NCBI GenBank assembly: GCA_937995655.1
Contig: CALKJI010000001.1
Span: forward strand, 1-64,000
Length of the DNA stretch: 64,000 bases
From: an uncultured Pseudothermotoga sp.
Lineage (GTDB): Bacteria; Thermotogota; Thermotogae; Thermotogales; DSM-5069
Reading direction: 5' to 3'
Part shown: in pieces, positions 24,747-35,485 of the stretch
Layout: each line of letters starts with the position of its first letter
Position numbering within the stretch: the stretch's first letter is position 1
Made by a program: the position numbers and the translations under genes
The notes under the pieces: generated by a model
Told to the model about the DNA's origin: nothing
Databases searched by the model: none
Seen by the model: the letters and a program-made list of their open reading frames with translations, nothing else

Positions 24747-25155
24747 AAAGATATTGAGAGATATCTGCTTCATAGTGAAAATTGAAGGTAGACTAGTTCT
24801 GAAAAACTATCCTATCACAGCCGCTCAGTTCGATCTGCTGCAAAGACTTTATTTCAAAGGTCCAATGAAGATGACAGAACTCAGCACATCTCTTGGCATC
24901 GCAAAGAGCACTTTGAGTGGGATAGTTCAAAGGCTTGAAAACATAGGTTATGTATCCAGAATACGCGGTAAGGACAAGCGAGTCTTCATGATCTCGATCA
25001 CAGAGGTTGGTAAGAGTGTTGTTAAAAGCGTTATAGAAAAGAGGGTTGAATTCATAGGAAAGGTAGTCAATGTAATGGGAGAAGAACATTCAATGGAACT
25101 TCTCAAGATCCTTCAAAGATTCAAAGAGGAGATTGAAAAGTGCAGAAGCTCATAG
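24730..25155 (+). CDS. MarR-family transcriptional regulator
   Basis: 141 residues from TTG 24730. GGAGG at 24718-24722 is only 1 base from the ATG at 24724 but 7 bases from the TTG, so TTG is chosen. The winged helix has MKMTELSTSLGIAKSTLSGI (recognition helix), RLENIGYVSRIRGKDKRVFM (wing) and a C-terminal dimer helix. It overlaps rsmI and the following PEGA gene, so it may regulate the envelope genes behind it; its ligand is unknown. Confidence 0.9.
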   Translation: MKKELEKILRDICFIVKIEGRLVLKNYPITAAQFDLLQRLYFKGPMKMTELSTSLGIAKSTLSGIVQRLENIGYVSRIRGKDKRVFMISITEVGKSVVKSVIEKRVEFIGKVVNVMGEEHSMELLKILQRFKEEIEKCRSS

Positions 25156-26546
25156 TCTTGGTTCTCTTAGCCTCAACTTGTTTCGCGGTGAATGTAATTA
25201 CAAATCCACCTAATGTTGAGGTGCGATATCAGCAAACGGTTCTTGCAATAACAGACAGATCAGGTTTTGCTTCCTTTGATCTTACTCTGCCAGCTACGGT
25301 GGTCTTTTCAAAACCAGGTTATCTTTCAAAAGAAGTTTTTATAAACGATCCAAACATCACTTATCATGTAAATCTAACGGCAGCCTCAACTTTGAAAATT
25401 GATTCACAACCAACGGATGCCCATGTTTTTATAAACAATACCTTCTACGGGAAGACCCCAGTTCAGATAGAACTACCACCTGGTGAAAAGAATATCGTTA
25501 TACGAAAAGACGGCTATTGTGAGATAACAGATAGCGTAACAATCATGCCTTTTGAAAAAAAACAAATAAACTATCAACTGGCCATGATCCCTACGGTTCT
25601 CATAACCTCTAAGCCTGTTTCGACCGTCTGGATCGACGGAAAAGAGATTGGAAAGACGCCCGTGCAGTTAGATCTTCCAGCGGGAAAATATATGCTGACT
25701 TTGAAAGCAAATGATTTTTTTACCTTGACTGAACAAATTTCAGTAAGTAATCTTCAAAGACAGAGCTTCGATTTTTCATTGGTACCCAGTGCTAGTCTGA
25801 AGGTTCATGTGATACCCGATCATGCTATCGTAGAGTTTGAAAATCAGAGAAAGCTTCAACCTGCCGTGTTTTATGAAATCCCCTTGCAAGAAATTACTCT
25901 AAAGATAAGCGCACAGGGCTATCAAACAAAAGAAATTACGGTTACTCCTGAACAGGGCGTGAACGAACTGACAGTATATCTTGAACCAGATATTAAGACT
26001 CTAAACGTTGAAATTGCCGACGATGCCATAGTTTATTTAGATGGTAAGGCTGTTTCAAGAGGATCTTTGAGAATAAAAGTTTCTGGAGATCTTCACTGGG
26101 TTGAGGCAAAGCTCGGTGAGAAATCATGGGCAGGCTTGGTCGATCTTGCAAAAACAGACTCTTTAACAATCAATTTTGATCGTGCAACTTTGATAATGCC
26201 AAGACTCAAGGACATCAGGTATGTGGTGGAAGGTGTGACTTTTTACCCGCCGGCGGTAATCTATTTACCAGCAGGTTTTCATACGATTGAGATACTATCT
26301 TCTACCAAAACCAGAAGAACACTTGAATTCAAAGCTGGTTCGATAAACTTGATAAAACCGGATCAAGAGTACGGCTATTTGTGCGTTTTCAGTGATGCTG
26401 TCGCGAGATGTTACGTAAATCAAGAATTTGTTGGGCTAACTCCTGTGTTATTCTATTCATTGAAACCAGATATATATCTTGTACAAGTAGGCGGTAAGGA
26501 GTTTCAAGTGAAAGTCGAAGCCGGACAAGTTGTTTATGTTCATTAG
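25140..26546 (+). CDS. Secreted PEGA-domain repeat protein
   Basis: 468 residues from GTG 25140, inside the end of the marR-like gene, behind GAGGAGA. The signal peptide is MQKLIVLVLLASTCFAVNV. The mature protein is a series of about five to six beta-sandwich repeats of PEGA type: STLKIDSQPTDAHVFINNTF with GKTPVQIELPPG, VLITSKPVSTVWIDGKEI with GKTPVQLDLPAG, and a last repeat with VNQEFVGLTPVLFYSLKPD. PEGA domains are exported and thought to bind surface layers or carbohydrate. Here it stands directly before an SLH/coiled-coil protein, which fits a role in the outer envelope (toga). Confidence 0.85.
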   Translation: MQKLIVLVLLASTCFAVNVITNPPNVEVRYQQTVLAITDRSGFASFDLTLPATVVFSKPGYLSKEVFINDPNITYHVNLTAASTLKIDSQPTDAHVFINNTFYGKTPVQIELPPGEKNIVIRKDGYCEITDSVTIMPFEKKQINYQLAMIPTVLITSKPVSTVWIDGKEIGKTPVQLDLPAGKYMLTLKANDFFTLTEQISVSNLQRQSFDFSLVPSASLKVHVIPDHAIVEFENQRKLQPAVFYEIPLQEITLKISAQGYQTKEITVTPEQGVNELTVYLEPDIKTLNVEIADDAIVYLDGKAVSRGSLRIKVSGDLHWVEAKLGEKSWAGLVDLAKTDSLTINFDRATLIMPRLKDIRYVVEGVTFYPPAVIYLPAGFHTIEILSSTKTRRTLEFKAGSINLIKPDQEYGYLCVFSDAVARCYVNQEFVGLTPVLFYSLKPDIYLVQVGGKEFQVKVEAGQVVYVH

Positions 26547-26561
26547 TCGGAGGTGGCGAAA

Positions 26562-27716
26562 ATGCGAAAAGCTTTACTTTTTATCTTCCTGAGTCTTACG
26601 GTCTCATTGCTTTGCGCACAGGTGAAGATAAAAGACGTTTCGCCAGTTCTTGATATCTATGAACCGGTCTCTTTTATGATTCAAAACAAGATTATGGAAC
26701 TGGACGAAAATGGAAATTTTAGAGGAGGTCTTTTGACCACAAGATTCGATATAGCACAATATCTGTACAATATCTTGAAAAACTTTCAACTCGAAGATCT
26801 CCCAAAGAAATTGAGTACTCTTGAAAGGAATCAACAAGAACTTTCGGCAAGGGTTCTAGGGGTTGAGGGAGCCTATAAGACATACGAACAGAGGATGAAA
26901 GATTTCGAAAATGCTCTATCACAGGTTCAAAGCCAATCTGACCAACTGGCTCAGCAAATCTACGCTCAACTACGCAAAGAACTTGATGAAGTTCTTAAAA
27001 ATCAGCAGTTGCAACTCTCAAGATATGAACCTCTGTTCTCAAGAGTCAGTGCGCTTGAAGAGTTGAGTTCGGTTCTTCAGAAACAACTTGCCAGTTCTGA
27101 CAAGAGTATTGAGTCTTTGAGTAATAAAATTTCCACTATAGAGACAAACCAATCAAATTTTTCAAAAGATCTTGCTTCCATAAAGAGCAGTATCGATGCC
27201 ATTTCTTCCAGAACATCGGAAAATACGCAAAGTATCCAAAAACTTAGGGATGAAATGAATACACAACTCTATGCGCAAGGGAAATTATTCGATCAAAAAC
27301 TGATCGATCTGTCTACAAGATTAGATGCTCTGAGCAAAGGGCTCCAGAACGAACTGTCTGTACAGAAGAAAATGTTATCAGACTATGAACAGAATTTGAT
27401 GGCCGTCAAAAACCAAGTTGAAGAACTCCAGCGAAATATGAAAATCCTTGAAACACTTGCGAGCAAAGATCAGTTGGTTGCCATGCAAAACTCCCTTACC
27501 GATCTCTCACGCAAACTCGAAAGTACTGAATCAAATGTTACACGGTTAGAGCAAAGGATTGATAACATGCAAACCGAAACACTCCAAAGAAGAATAGCCG
27601 AACTTGAAGCCAAGCAAAAGAACCTTGAAAATAGCCTCCTAACAGCCTATCTCATAGGTGGAGCAGGTGTAGTCGTTGGCGTACTTGCCCTTATCTTTGT
27701 CATGGGTCAATTCTGA
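26562..27716 (+). CDS. Omp-alpha-like rod protein: SLH domain, coiled coil, C-terminal membrane anchor
   Basis: 384 residues from ATG 26562, 8 bases after GGAGG; an earlier GTG lies in the binding site. Signal peptide MRKALLFIFLSLTVSLLCAQ. Residues about 22-75 form one SLH domain (VSFMIQNKIMELDENGNF, TTRFDIAQYLYNIL), which should bind the cell wall. Residues about 80-360 are uninterrupted coiled coil, and the C-terminal AYLIGGAGVVVGVLALIFVM is a membrane segment. This is the architecture of Thermotoga Omp-alpha, the spacer that ties the toga to the cell. It is preceded by a PEGA protein and followed by an LptA-like protein. Confidence 0.85.
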   Translation: MRKALLFIFLSLTVSLLCAQVKIKDVSPVLDIYEPVSFMIQNKIMELDENGNFRGGLLTTRFDIAQYLYNILKNFQLEDLPKKLSTLERNQQELSARVLGVEGAYKTYEQRMKDFENALSQVQSQSDQLAQQIYAQLRKELDEVLKNQQLQLSRYEPLFSRVSALEELSSVLQKQLASSDKSIESLSNKISTIETNQSNFSKDLASIKSSIDAISSRTSENTQSIQKLRDEMNTQLYAQGKLFDQKLIDLSTRLDALSKGLQNELSVQKKMLSDYEQNLMAVKNQVEELQRNMKILETLASKDQLVAMQNSLTDLSRKLESTESNVTRLEQRIDNMQTETLQRRIAELEAKQKNLENSLLTAYLIGGAGVVVGVLALIFVMGQF

Positions 27717-27727
27717 GGTGAGGTGGG

Positions 27728-29630
<1,903 letters not shown>

Positions 29631-30305
29631 TTGCCACACTTGTTTTTTGGAAAGCCAAAGGGACAATATATAGAATTAGACGAGCATGAAACAGAACATT
29701 TGAAGGTAGTAAGATTGAAAGTCAATGAGCCTTTGCTCATCACGGATGGTGATGGCAACTTATACAAATGTGAGCTGAGTCACATTGGCAAAGGTAGATC
29801 CATTGCACTGATCAAAGAGTCTAAGAAAGTAGAAGAAAGAAATGGTTTTATAACCGTATGCATTGCATCTCAAAATTGGGAGAGATTACGTCTTTTGCTC
29901 GAAAAAACAGTTGAACTTGGTGCAGACAACATAATAATCTACAAATCACGTCGAAGCAGATCTTATTTGTGTAAGGAAGAAAAGATCAACCTGGTTGTCA
30001 GAGACTCGGCAAAACAATGTTTTAGATGTCTATTCCCCAATGTTAAGATTCAAGAAGACTTTGCTTTTTTAAAAGGGCAGATTAAGACAATCGTACTCCA
30101 TCAATCTGGTAGACCAGCCACCGTTGAAGATTTCAAAGGAGAAATTACAATAGTGGTAGGACCAGAAGGGGACTTTGAAGATGATGAACTCAATCTACTC
30201 AAAGAAAATGCACAGCTATTGAGTCTTGGCAGAAAGATACTGAGATTTGAGACAGCCGCTATTTTAGGTGTTGGGATGGCAAGCTTCTTGAATGGAAGAA
30301 TATGA
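29631..30305 (+). CDS. rsmE: 16S rRNA m3U1498 methyltransferase RsmE
   Basis: 224 residues from TTG 29631, directly after the serS stop, with GAGGTG 9 bases upstream. The PUA-like N-terminal part has HETEHLKVVRLKVNEPLLIT and the SPOUT domain ends with ITIVVGPEGDFEDDELNLL, LSLGRKILRFETAAI, the deep-trefoil-knot SAM site. It methylates N3 of U1498 in 16S rRNA. Slightly short (family about 240) but all key blocks are present. Confidence 0.93.
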   Translation: MPHLFFGKPKGQYIELDEHETEHLKVVRLKVNEPLLITDGDGNLYKCELSHIGKGRSIALIKESKKVEERNGFITVCIASQNWERLRLLLEKTVELGADNIIIYKSRRSRSYLCKEEKINLVVRDSAKQCFRCLFPNVKIQEDFAFLKGQIKTIVLHQSGRPATVEDFKGEITIVVGPEGDFEDDELNLLKENAQLLSLGRKILRFETAAILGVGMASFLNGRI

Positions 30306-30320
30306 AAGGGGGCCGAAGTA

Positions 30321-30707
30321 ATGAAGAAGGGTGAGAAGGTTCTATCCTTTGTGAAATTCGAAAAGGAGATTGAAAGTGCTTACCGAGAAAGGTTATCGAA
30401 CGTAAAAAGGCCCGAAGAGACAGGTGATGTCTTCTTAGAATTTGCCATCGGATTGTTGAACAAAATCAACCCTCAGATTACCCGAAATCACATGGATCAA
30501 ATTTATTTCGATCCTGATAATGAAAACGGTTATCGCTTGTCTCCCAACCTTGAAAAGATCTTAACAGAAGAAATTCTGAAGAAAAGTGATATCACCGCCA
30601 TTCTCAAAAGAATGGCCCTGAATGCTGTGCATCGTAGAAAGACTTTGATCGCAGACAATGAAAGAACCAGTATGTTCCGAATGCAGGAAAGGCCTGATCA
30701 ACGTTGA
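30321..30707 (+). CDS. Hypothetical protein of unknown function
   Basis: 128 residues, no recognised domain. It begins MKKGEKVLSFVKFEKEIESA with a ribosome binding site GAAAGGGGGCCGAAGTA. The sequence is mostly helical and polar, with NPQITRNHMDQIYFDPDNEN and a basic C-terminus. No membrane segment. It is 15 bp behind rsmE and likely cotranscribed. It ends in Gln-Arg on a palindromic decamer (30698-30707) that also encodes the Gln-Arg end of the convergent MFS gene. Confidence 0.7.
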   Translation: MKKGEKVLSFVKFEKEIESAYRERLSNVKRPEETGDVFLEFAIGLLNKINPQITRNHMDQIYFDPDNENGYRLSPNLEKILTEEILKKSDITAILKRMALNAVHRRKTLIADNERTSMFRMQERPDQR

Positions 30708-31807
30708 CAGTATACGGCAGTCAATAAAGATCCAAACAGCATTATTAGAGCCATAACAACAAACATCAAGACGAAAGATATTTCAGAGAGCAAACCAGCA
30801 ATCAGAGGACCAAATAGACTCCCAAAAGAGCGGGCGGAGGTGAGTAATCCAAGAAACTCCGCCCGCCTGTTTTCCGGAACATTTTGAGAAACAAAATTGG
30901 TTGCACCATTTATAAAGGCACCAAAGCCGAGGCCAGATATCACATAGGCCAAGAAGACCATCAGATAATCTCCAGATACTGAAAACAACATGGCCCCAAG
31001 CCCAGAGAGAAACATACCCGACGCAGCGATTGTCTTGGCTGAGAACTTACCAACAAGCCAACCGAAAAAGATATGCGACGGGACCTGCATAAAAGGATTT
31101 GACGAAGCCAGGAGAACACTTTGGGCTTTGCTCAGTCCCACTGTCTCAGTCAGATACACACCTATTAACGCAAAGGTTCCACCTATCCCGAGTTGTCTTA
31201 GAAAGGAACCAAGATACATAGCCCAAAGATTGTTCTTCTTGAGGATTCTTTTTGAAGTTAACGCTGAAAAGATGCGTTGTAGGTTGGTTCTAACAATTTC
31301 ATAACGTTTGTGTTCGACGTCGGGTGCAAGGAAAGAGAAGAAGACCACAAGAAGAGATATGAAGTACATGATATTCATAGTCCATACCACGCTTATAACA
31401 TTGAGCAAAGGCGAAATTATTATTCTTCCTAATCCCATACCAAGCGAACTTGCAGCATTGAGTATAGAAACGGCTATATTCGCCTTTGTGTGCGATGACT
31501 CTATCATAATGGCAGTACAAATGGGCTCAAAGACAGAAGAAAAGAAAGTGAATATAATACCCACTAAGAAGAAGTGATAGGGTTTCAAAGACAAAGAATA
31601 AAATGGCAAAATAAAAGAAGCGATTATCAATGGTAATAAAAGTGTTTTCTTTCTGCTTTTGAACTCATCACTCAGTGCACCCCAAAATGGTGAAGAAAAG
31701 CTGCCAACGGCACTAGTTATTGTTGAAAGCAATCCTATCGAAAAGAGTGAAGAAGAAAGCTCCCTCATCCTGAACTGGAGCAACATATCATAGTTCATCA
31801 CTGTCAT
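30698..31807 (-). CDS. MFS transporter
   Basis: 369 residues from ATG 31807, about 11-12 membrane helices. The cytoplasmic loop GALSDEFKSRKKTLLLP is the MFS motif A between helices 2 and 3, and its repeat is GWLVGKFSAKTIAASG. The ATG has no ribosome binding site and would cut the first helix short; upstream in frame the sequence NLSLVFASFFKS completes that helix back to a CTG at 31838-31840, 2 bases after the guaA stop. The true start may therefore be that CTG. Substrate unknown (drug or sugar exporter type). Confidence 0.8.
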   Translation of the reverse strand: MTVMNYDMLLQFRMRELSSSLFSIGLLSTITSAVGSFSSPFWGALSDEFKSRKKTLLLPLIIASFILPFYSLSLKPYHFFLVGIIFTFFSSVFEPICTAIMIESSHTKANIAVSILNAASSLGMGLGRIIISPLLNVISVVWTMNIMYFISLLVVFFSFLAPDVEHKRYEIVRTNLQRIFSALTSKRILKKNNLWAMYLGSFLRQLGIGGTFALIGVYLTETVGLSKAQSVLLASSNPFMQVPSHIFFGWLVGKFSAKTIAASGMFLSGLGAMLFSVSGDYLMVFLAYVISGLGFGAFINGATNFVSQNVPENRRAEFLGLLTSARSFGSLFGPLIAGLLSEISFVLMFVVMALIMLFGSLLTAVYCQR

Positions 31808-31841
31808 ACTTTTAAAAAATGAAGCAAAAACAAGGCTCAGA

Positions 31842-33356
31842 TTATTCCCATTCGATTGTCGCTGGGGGTTTTGAACTGATGTCGTAAACCACCCTCCCGA
31901 TGCCCTTTACAGTATTAAGAATTCTTCTGGATATAAGATCAAGGATTTCATGGGGAAGCCTTGACCAATCCGCCGTCATACCTTCTACACTATCAACAGA
32001 TCTTATGGCAAGTACGTATTCATAAGCTCTTTGATCGCCGCGTACCCCAACTGATCTAACAGGGAGAAGTACTGCAAATGCCTGCCATGTCTTTTCATAC
32101 CAACCCGTTTCTTTCAAAGTCTCTATAAGAATATTGTCGGCTTCTCTGAGAATAGCAAGTTTTTCCTGTGTCACCTCTCCAACAATTCTTACACCGAGTC
32201 CCGGTCCTGGGAAGGGTTGACGATGAATGATCGATCGTGGAATTCCCAAGATCTCACCGACAACTCTCACTTCATCTTTGAAAAGGTTTCTAAGGGGCTC
32301 AACAATCTGGAGATTCATTTTCTCTGGAAGGCCTCCGACGTTGTGGTGACTTTTTATTGCCGCTGTCTTTTTACCAGAATGAGCACTTTCAATGACATCA
32401 GAGTAAATTGTTCCTTGAACCAAATGTGTGGCACCGTGATCTTGTGCCTGTTTCTCAAAAACTCGAATGAACTGTTCCCCAATTATCTTTCTCTTTCCTT
32501 CAGGATCTGTAACGCCCTTCAGTTTCTCAAGAAAGAGGTCTCTTGCATCTATTTTGATGAGATTCAAACCGAGCATCTCTTTAAAAACTCTTGGAACTTC
32601 ATTTTCTTCATTTTTTCTCAACAATCCATGGTCCACAAAGACGTTCAAAAGATTTTCGCCAATGGCTTTGTGCACAAGCACACAGGCAACTGATGAATCC
32701 ACCCCACCGGACAAGGCTGCTATAACTCTCTTTCCAGACAGACAGGTTTTGAGTTCTTCAATCTTTTGTTTGACGAAATCTTGCAAATTCCAGTTTGGTA
32801 AGAGCCCGCATATTTTAGAAAGAAAATTCTCTATGATTTTCCTACCATGAACTGTATGTCTCACCTCTGGATGAAACTGCAAAAGCCAAAAACGTTTGCC
32901 ATCCGTTGCAGCTGCTATGATACCATCCTTGGATTTTGCTGTAACTCTGAAGCCTTTTGGAAGTTTTCTGATGTGATCCGTATGGCTCATCCATACGGTC
33001 TGACGAGCTTCTATTTCTGAGAAAATCAAATCTTTGTGTGTGATCTCAATCTCTGTTCTACCATATTCTCCCGTCTTGCCAGGCTCAACGATTCCACCAA
33101 ATTCTTGTGAAAGAAGTTGCATCCCATAGCATATCCCAAGTACCTTACCTGCATAGCCACTAAACCACTTTGGAAGTTTTGGTGCATCTTTTTCATAAAC
33201 ACTTGCAGGACCCCCAGACAAAATAACAGCCCCGATATCTGATAGTTCTACATCTTCATCGAATTGAACCACCTGGCTGTAATAACCAAGCTCTCGAATC
33301 ACTCTTGCGATGAGCTGTGTATACTGAGAACCGTAGTCGATGACCAATATTCTCAT
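31842..33356 (-). CDS. guaA: GMP synthase (glutamine-hydrolysing)
   Basis: 504 residues. N-terminal class I amidotransferase with the nucleophile in VLGICYGMQLL and the His/Glu of the triad in LQFHPEVRHT; ATP-pyrophosphatase domain with SGGVDSSVACVL; C-terminal dimerisation domain with QPFPGPGLGVRIVGEV and ending KPPATIEWE. Converts XMP to GMP. ATG 33356 overlaps the kce stop (ATGA). Its position behind two lysine-fermentation genes is odd and seems to be chance operon make-up rather than pathway logic. Confidence 0.97.
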   Translation of the reverse strand: MRILVIDYGSQYTQLIARVIRELGYYSQVVQFDEDVELSDIGAVILSGGPASVYEKDAPKLPKWFSGYAGKVLGICYGMQLLSQEFGGIVEPGKTGEYGRTEIEITHKDLIFSEIEARQTVWMSHTDHIRKLPKGFRVTAKSKDGIIAAATDGKRFWLLQFHPEVRHTVHGRKIIENFLSKICGLLPNWNLQDFVKQKIEELKTCLSGKRVIAALSGGVDSSVACVLVHKAIGENLLNVFVDHGLLRKNEENEVPRVFKEMLGLNLIKIDARDLFLEKLKGVTDPEGKRKIIGEQFIRVFEKQAQDHGATHLVQGTIYSDVIESAHSGKKTAAIKSHHNVGGLPEKMNLQIVEPLRNLFKDEVRVVGEILGIPRSIIHRQPFPGPGLGVRIVGEVTQEKLAILREADNILIETLKETGWYEKTWQAFAVLLPVRSVGVRGDQRAYEYVLAIRSVDSVEGMTADWSRLPHEILDLISRRILNTVKGIGRVVYDISSKPPATIEWE

Positions 33357-34180
33357 CTAGCATTACCTCGCAGTCCCAGTATTTGTCTAGCCTCTTGACA
33401 GGTCGCAACAGGTCGACCAAGTTCCTTGGCAATCCTGACAACCTTTTCTACCAGCTCTGCGTTCGATCTTGCCAGAATGCCCTTTGATATGTATATGTTA
33501 TCCTCGAGGCCAACCCTGACATTACCACCCATTGCTATTGCTATCGCAGCCATAGTAAACTCATTTCTACCAATACCAGCCACAGACCAAGTAGCACCAT
33601 CTGGTAAGCTATCTACCATTGTAACAAGATTTCGAGCATTTGCAGCAATACCTCCAGGTACACCCATCACGAAGTCAAAATGCAAGTGTCCCTGAACAAG
33701 TCCTTTCTTAACAAGCTGCATAGCATTTGCGATGTGTCCCATGTCAAAACACTCAAATTCAGGCATAATACCCTTTTCTTTCATTATCATAGCGAATTTT
33801 TCAATCATTGGCATACTATTCATGAAAACATCATTTCCAAAGTTCACAGTCCCAGTTGTTAGAGTAGCCATATCTGGATTTGATTCTAAAGATTGTAATC
33901 TTTCCTGAGCACTCATCCACACGGCCCCACCTGTGGAAACCTGAATGATCATATCTGGACATCTTTCTCTTATCATTTTCACAACCTTCTTGAAGATCTC
34001 GGCATTCTGGGTTGGTTTCCCTTCATCATCCCTAACATGCAGATGAACTATGGAAGCACCTGCTTGATAAGCCTCATAGGTTTGGCTGGTAATTTCTTCA
34101 GGGGTCAGTGGAATGTATGGAGTATCATTTCTTGTAACCTCCGCTCCACATACAGCAACGGTTATGATCAGTTTATCCAT
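33353..34180 (-). CDS. kce: 3-keto-5-aminohexanoate cleavage enzyme (BKACE family)
   Basis: 275 residues. BKACE features: zinc-binding [12 protein letters not shown] and [14 protein letters not shown], the Glu in FECFDMGH, and [12 protein letters not shown] near the end. In lysine fermentation Kce condenses 3-keto-5-aminohexanoate with acetyl-CoA and splits it into acetoacetate and 3-aminobutyryl-CoA. The family also holds enzymes for other beta-keto acids, but the adjacent Kal gene, which uses the Kce product, makes the lysine assignment strong. It overlaps Kal by 8 bp and guaA by 4 bp. Confidence 0.88.
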   Translation of the reverse strand: MDKLIITVAVCGAEVTRNDTPYIPLTPEEITSQTYEAYQAGASIVHLHVRDDEGKPTQNAEIFKKVVKMIRERCPDMIIQVSTGGAVWMSAQERLQSLESNPDMATLTTGTVNFGNDVFMNSMPMIEKFAMIMKEKGIMPEFECFDMGHIANAMQLVKKGLVQGHLHFDFVMGVPGGIAANARNLVTMVDSLPDGATWSVAGIGRNEFTMAAIAIAMGGNVRVGLEDNIYISKGILARSNAELVEKVVRIAKELGRPVATCQEARQILGLRGNAR

Positions 34181-34571
34181 CGTGTCTCACCTTCCTTTGC
34201 CTTTCCTTAGGGACTACACAAGTTCCGCTTGCTCTCAAAACCAAAACTGGCGGATCAAGAACTTCACAGGCTGATTCTTGATTCGGTATCTTTGCATTGG
34301 TTATGACTTTGTACACTTCAAACTTCAGCTTTCTTGACGTATTGCCAACTTGAACTATTTCACCATAAACTTCGAGATAGTCTCCAGCGAAAACTGGCTT
34401 TAAAAATTCTATCGAGTCATAGGCTCTGAAAAGTCCTTCATCTCCATCATGCCTTATCAAAAGTTCGGTTGCCACATCACCCACCAGCTGAAGAAGCTTC
34501 GCACCATCAACCAATCCACCAGCATAATGAGCGTCATGCTGACTCATTCTAACCCTTAGAAAGGCCTTCAC
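34173..34571 (-). CDS. kal: 3-aminobutyryl-CoA ammonia-lyase
   Basis: 132 residues from GTG 34571; a longer frame to 34634 would run through the end of the EamA gene and is unlikely. It is a hot-dog fold protein with the Kal signature [20 protein letters not shown] and [20 protein letters not shown]. It removes ammonia from L-3-aminobutyryl-CoA to give crotonyl-CoA, the step after Kce in the lysine-to-butyrate pathway. It sits inside the end of the EamA transporter gene by 23 bp. Confidence 0.85.
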   Translation of the reverse strand: MKAFLRVRMSQHDAHYAGGLVDGAKLLQLVGDVATELLIRHDGDEGLFRAYDSIEFLKPVFAGDYLEVYGEIVQVGNTSRKLKFEVYKVITNAKIPNQESACEVLDPPVLVLRASGTCVVPKERQRKVRHDG

Positions 34572-35415
34572 TTTCCTTCCCCCTTTCCTGTCGGTTGAAG
34601 AGCCATAAACCCAAAAGAACCAACATTCCACCAACGATCGTGTAGAGATTCGGTACGTTTTTTAACAATACAGACTCGGCGATGCTCGTAACAACAGGAA
34701 TGAGATAGATCGTATTCGTTGTATAGCGAGACCCGACACGCCTTATTCCAATATTCCAAAAGACATAGGCGACACCAGAACAGATGATACCAAGATAAAG
34801 TAGAGATACAATTACCGGAAGAGTCAAATGAAACTGTGACTTTTTTTCCAAGATGACAAAAGGTATGAGTGTCAAAAGACCCCACAAAGTTATACTGGTA
34901 ACGCCAGACATAGAGTCAGGATCTGGCATCTTTTCTACGTGATATGTGTAAAAAACCCAAGCGAAAGCAGCACCAAGGAGCATAAAATCACCTATTGGAT
35001 TAACCTTGAGCACGAACTTTCCATTCAAAATGACTACAGCAACACCAAAAAAGGAAAAACATGAGGCAATATATTCAACTGCAGTTGTCTTCCTTTTCTG
35101 AAATATGTGTGAAAAAAGGGTGTACAAGATAGGCGCACTGGAGATTATCAATGCGGCGTTCGTCGGATAAGTATAAACCAGACCGCTGTTTTCAAAGAAA
35201 AAGTACATCGTTACGCCCCAAAACCCTGCAAAGAAACTATGCCAGTTTAGAAGCCTTGGAAACCTTCTTGTGAAAAAGATCAGTGCAGCAGATGCTATCA
35301 AAAACCTGATGAAAGCTGCGGTGATTGGCGGAACTGAGAGTACAACCACTCGTGTTGCAACAAAAGATATACCCCAAAAGAGTACAACACTCCAAATGAG
35401 TAATCTGTGTAACAA
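34549..35415 (-). CDS. EamA/DMT-family transporter
   Basis: 288 residues from TTG 35415 behind a perfect GGAGGT. Ten membrane helices in two EamA repeats (first helix [20 protein letters not shown]; second repeat starts [20 protein letters not shown]). Members export or import amino acids or metabolites. Being first in the kal-kce-guaA-MFS unit, it could handle lysine or an amino acid, but this is only context. A second EamA transporter is at 58578-59459. Confidence 0.88.
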   Translation of the reverse strand: MLHRLLIWSVVLFWGISFVATRVVVLSVPPITAAFIRFLIASAALIFFTRRFPRLLNWHSFFAGFWGVTMYFFFENSGLVYTYPTNAALIISSAPILYTLFSHIFQKRKTTAVEYIASCFSFFGVAVVILNGKFVLKVNPIGDFMLLGAAFAWVFYTYHVEKMPDPDSMSGVTSITLWGLLTLIPFVILEKKSQFHLTLPVIVSLLYLGIICSGVAYVFWNIGIRRVGSRYTTNTIYLIPVVTSIAESVLLKNVPNLYTIVGGMLVLLGLWLFNRQERGKESEGLSKG

Positions 35416-35439
35416 ATTCTACCTCCTCCACATCAAAGA

Positions 35440-35468
35440 TTGTCGCACAAATGATCATAAGTTACAAT
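35440..35468 (+). promoter_or_regulatory. Promoter of the FapA-type gene
   Basis: TTGTCG (35440-35445) and TACAAT (35463-35468) with 17 bp between. The first transcribed base would fall near 35475, about 11 bases before the GTG start, so the leader is very short. It lies in the 70-bp divergent gap with the EamA gene. Confidence 0.5.
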
Positions 35469-35485
35469 ATGTTGGGGGCTATACG

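Noticed and set aside
35270-35485. Extension of the FapA-type protein by 72 residues to an ATG at 35270.
   Set aside because: It runs over the divergent EamA gene and its promoter region and has no matching family sequence; GTG 35486 has a promoter and Shine-Dalgarno sequence close by.
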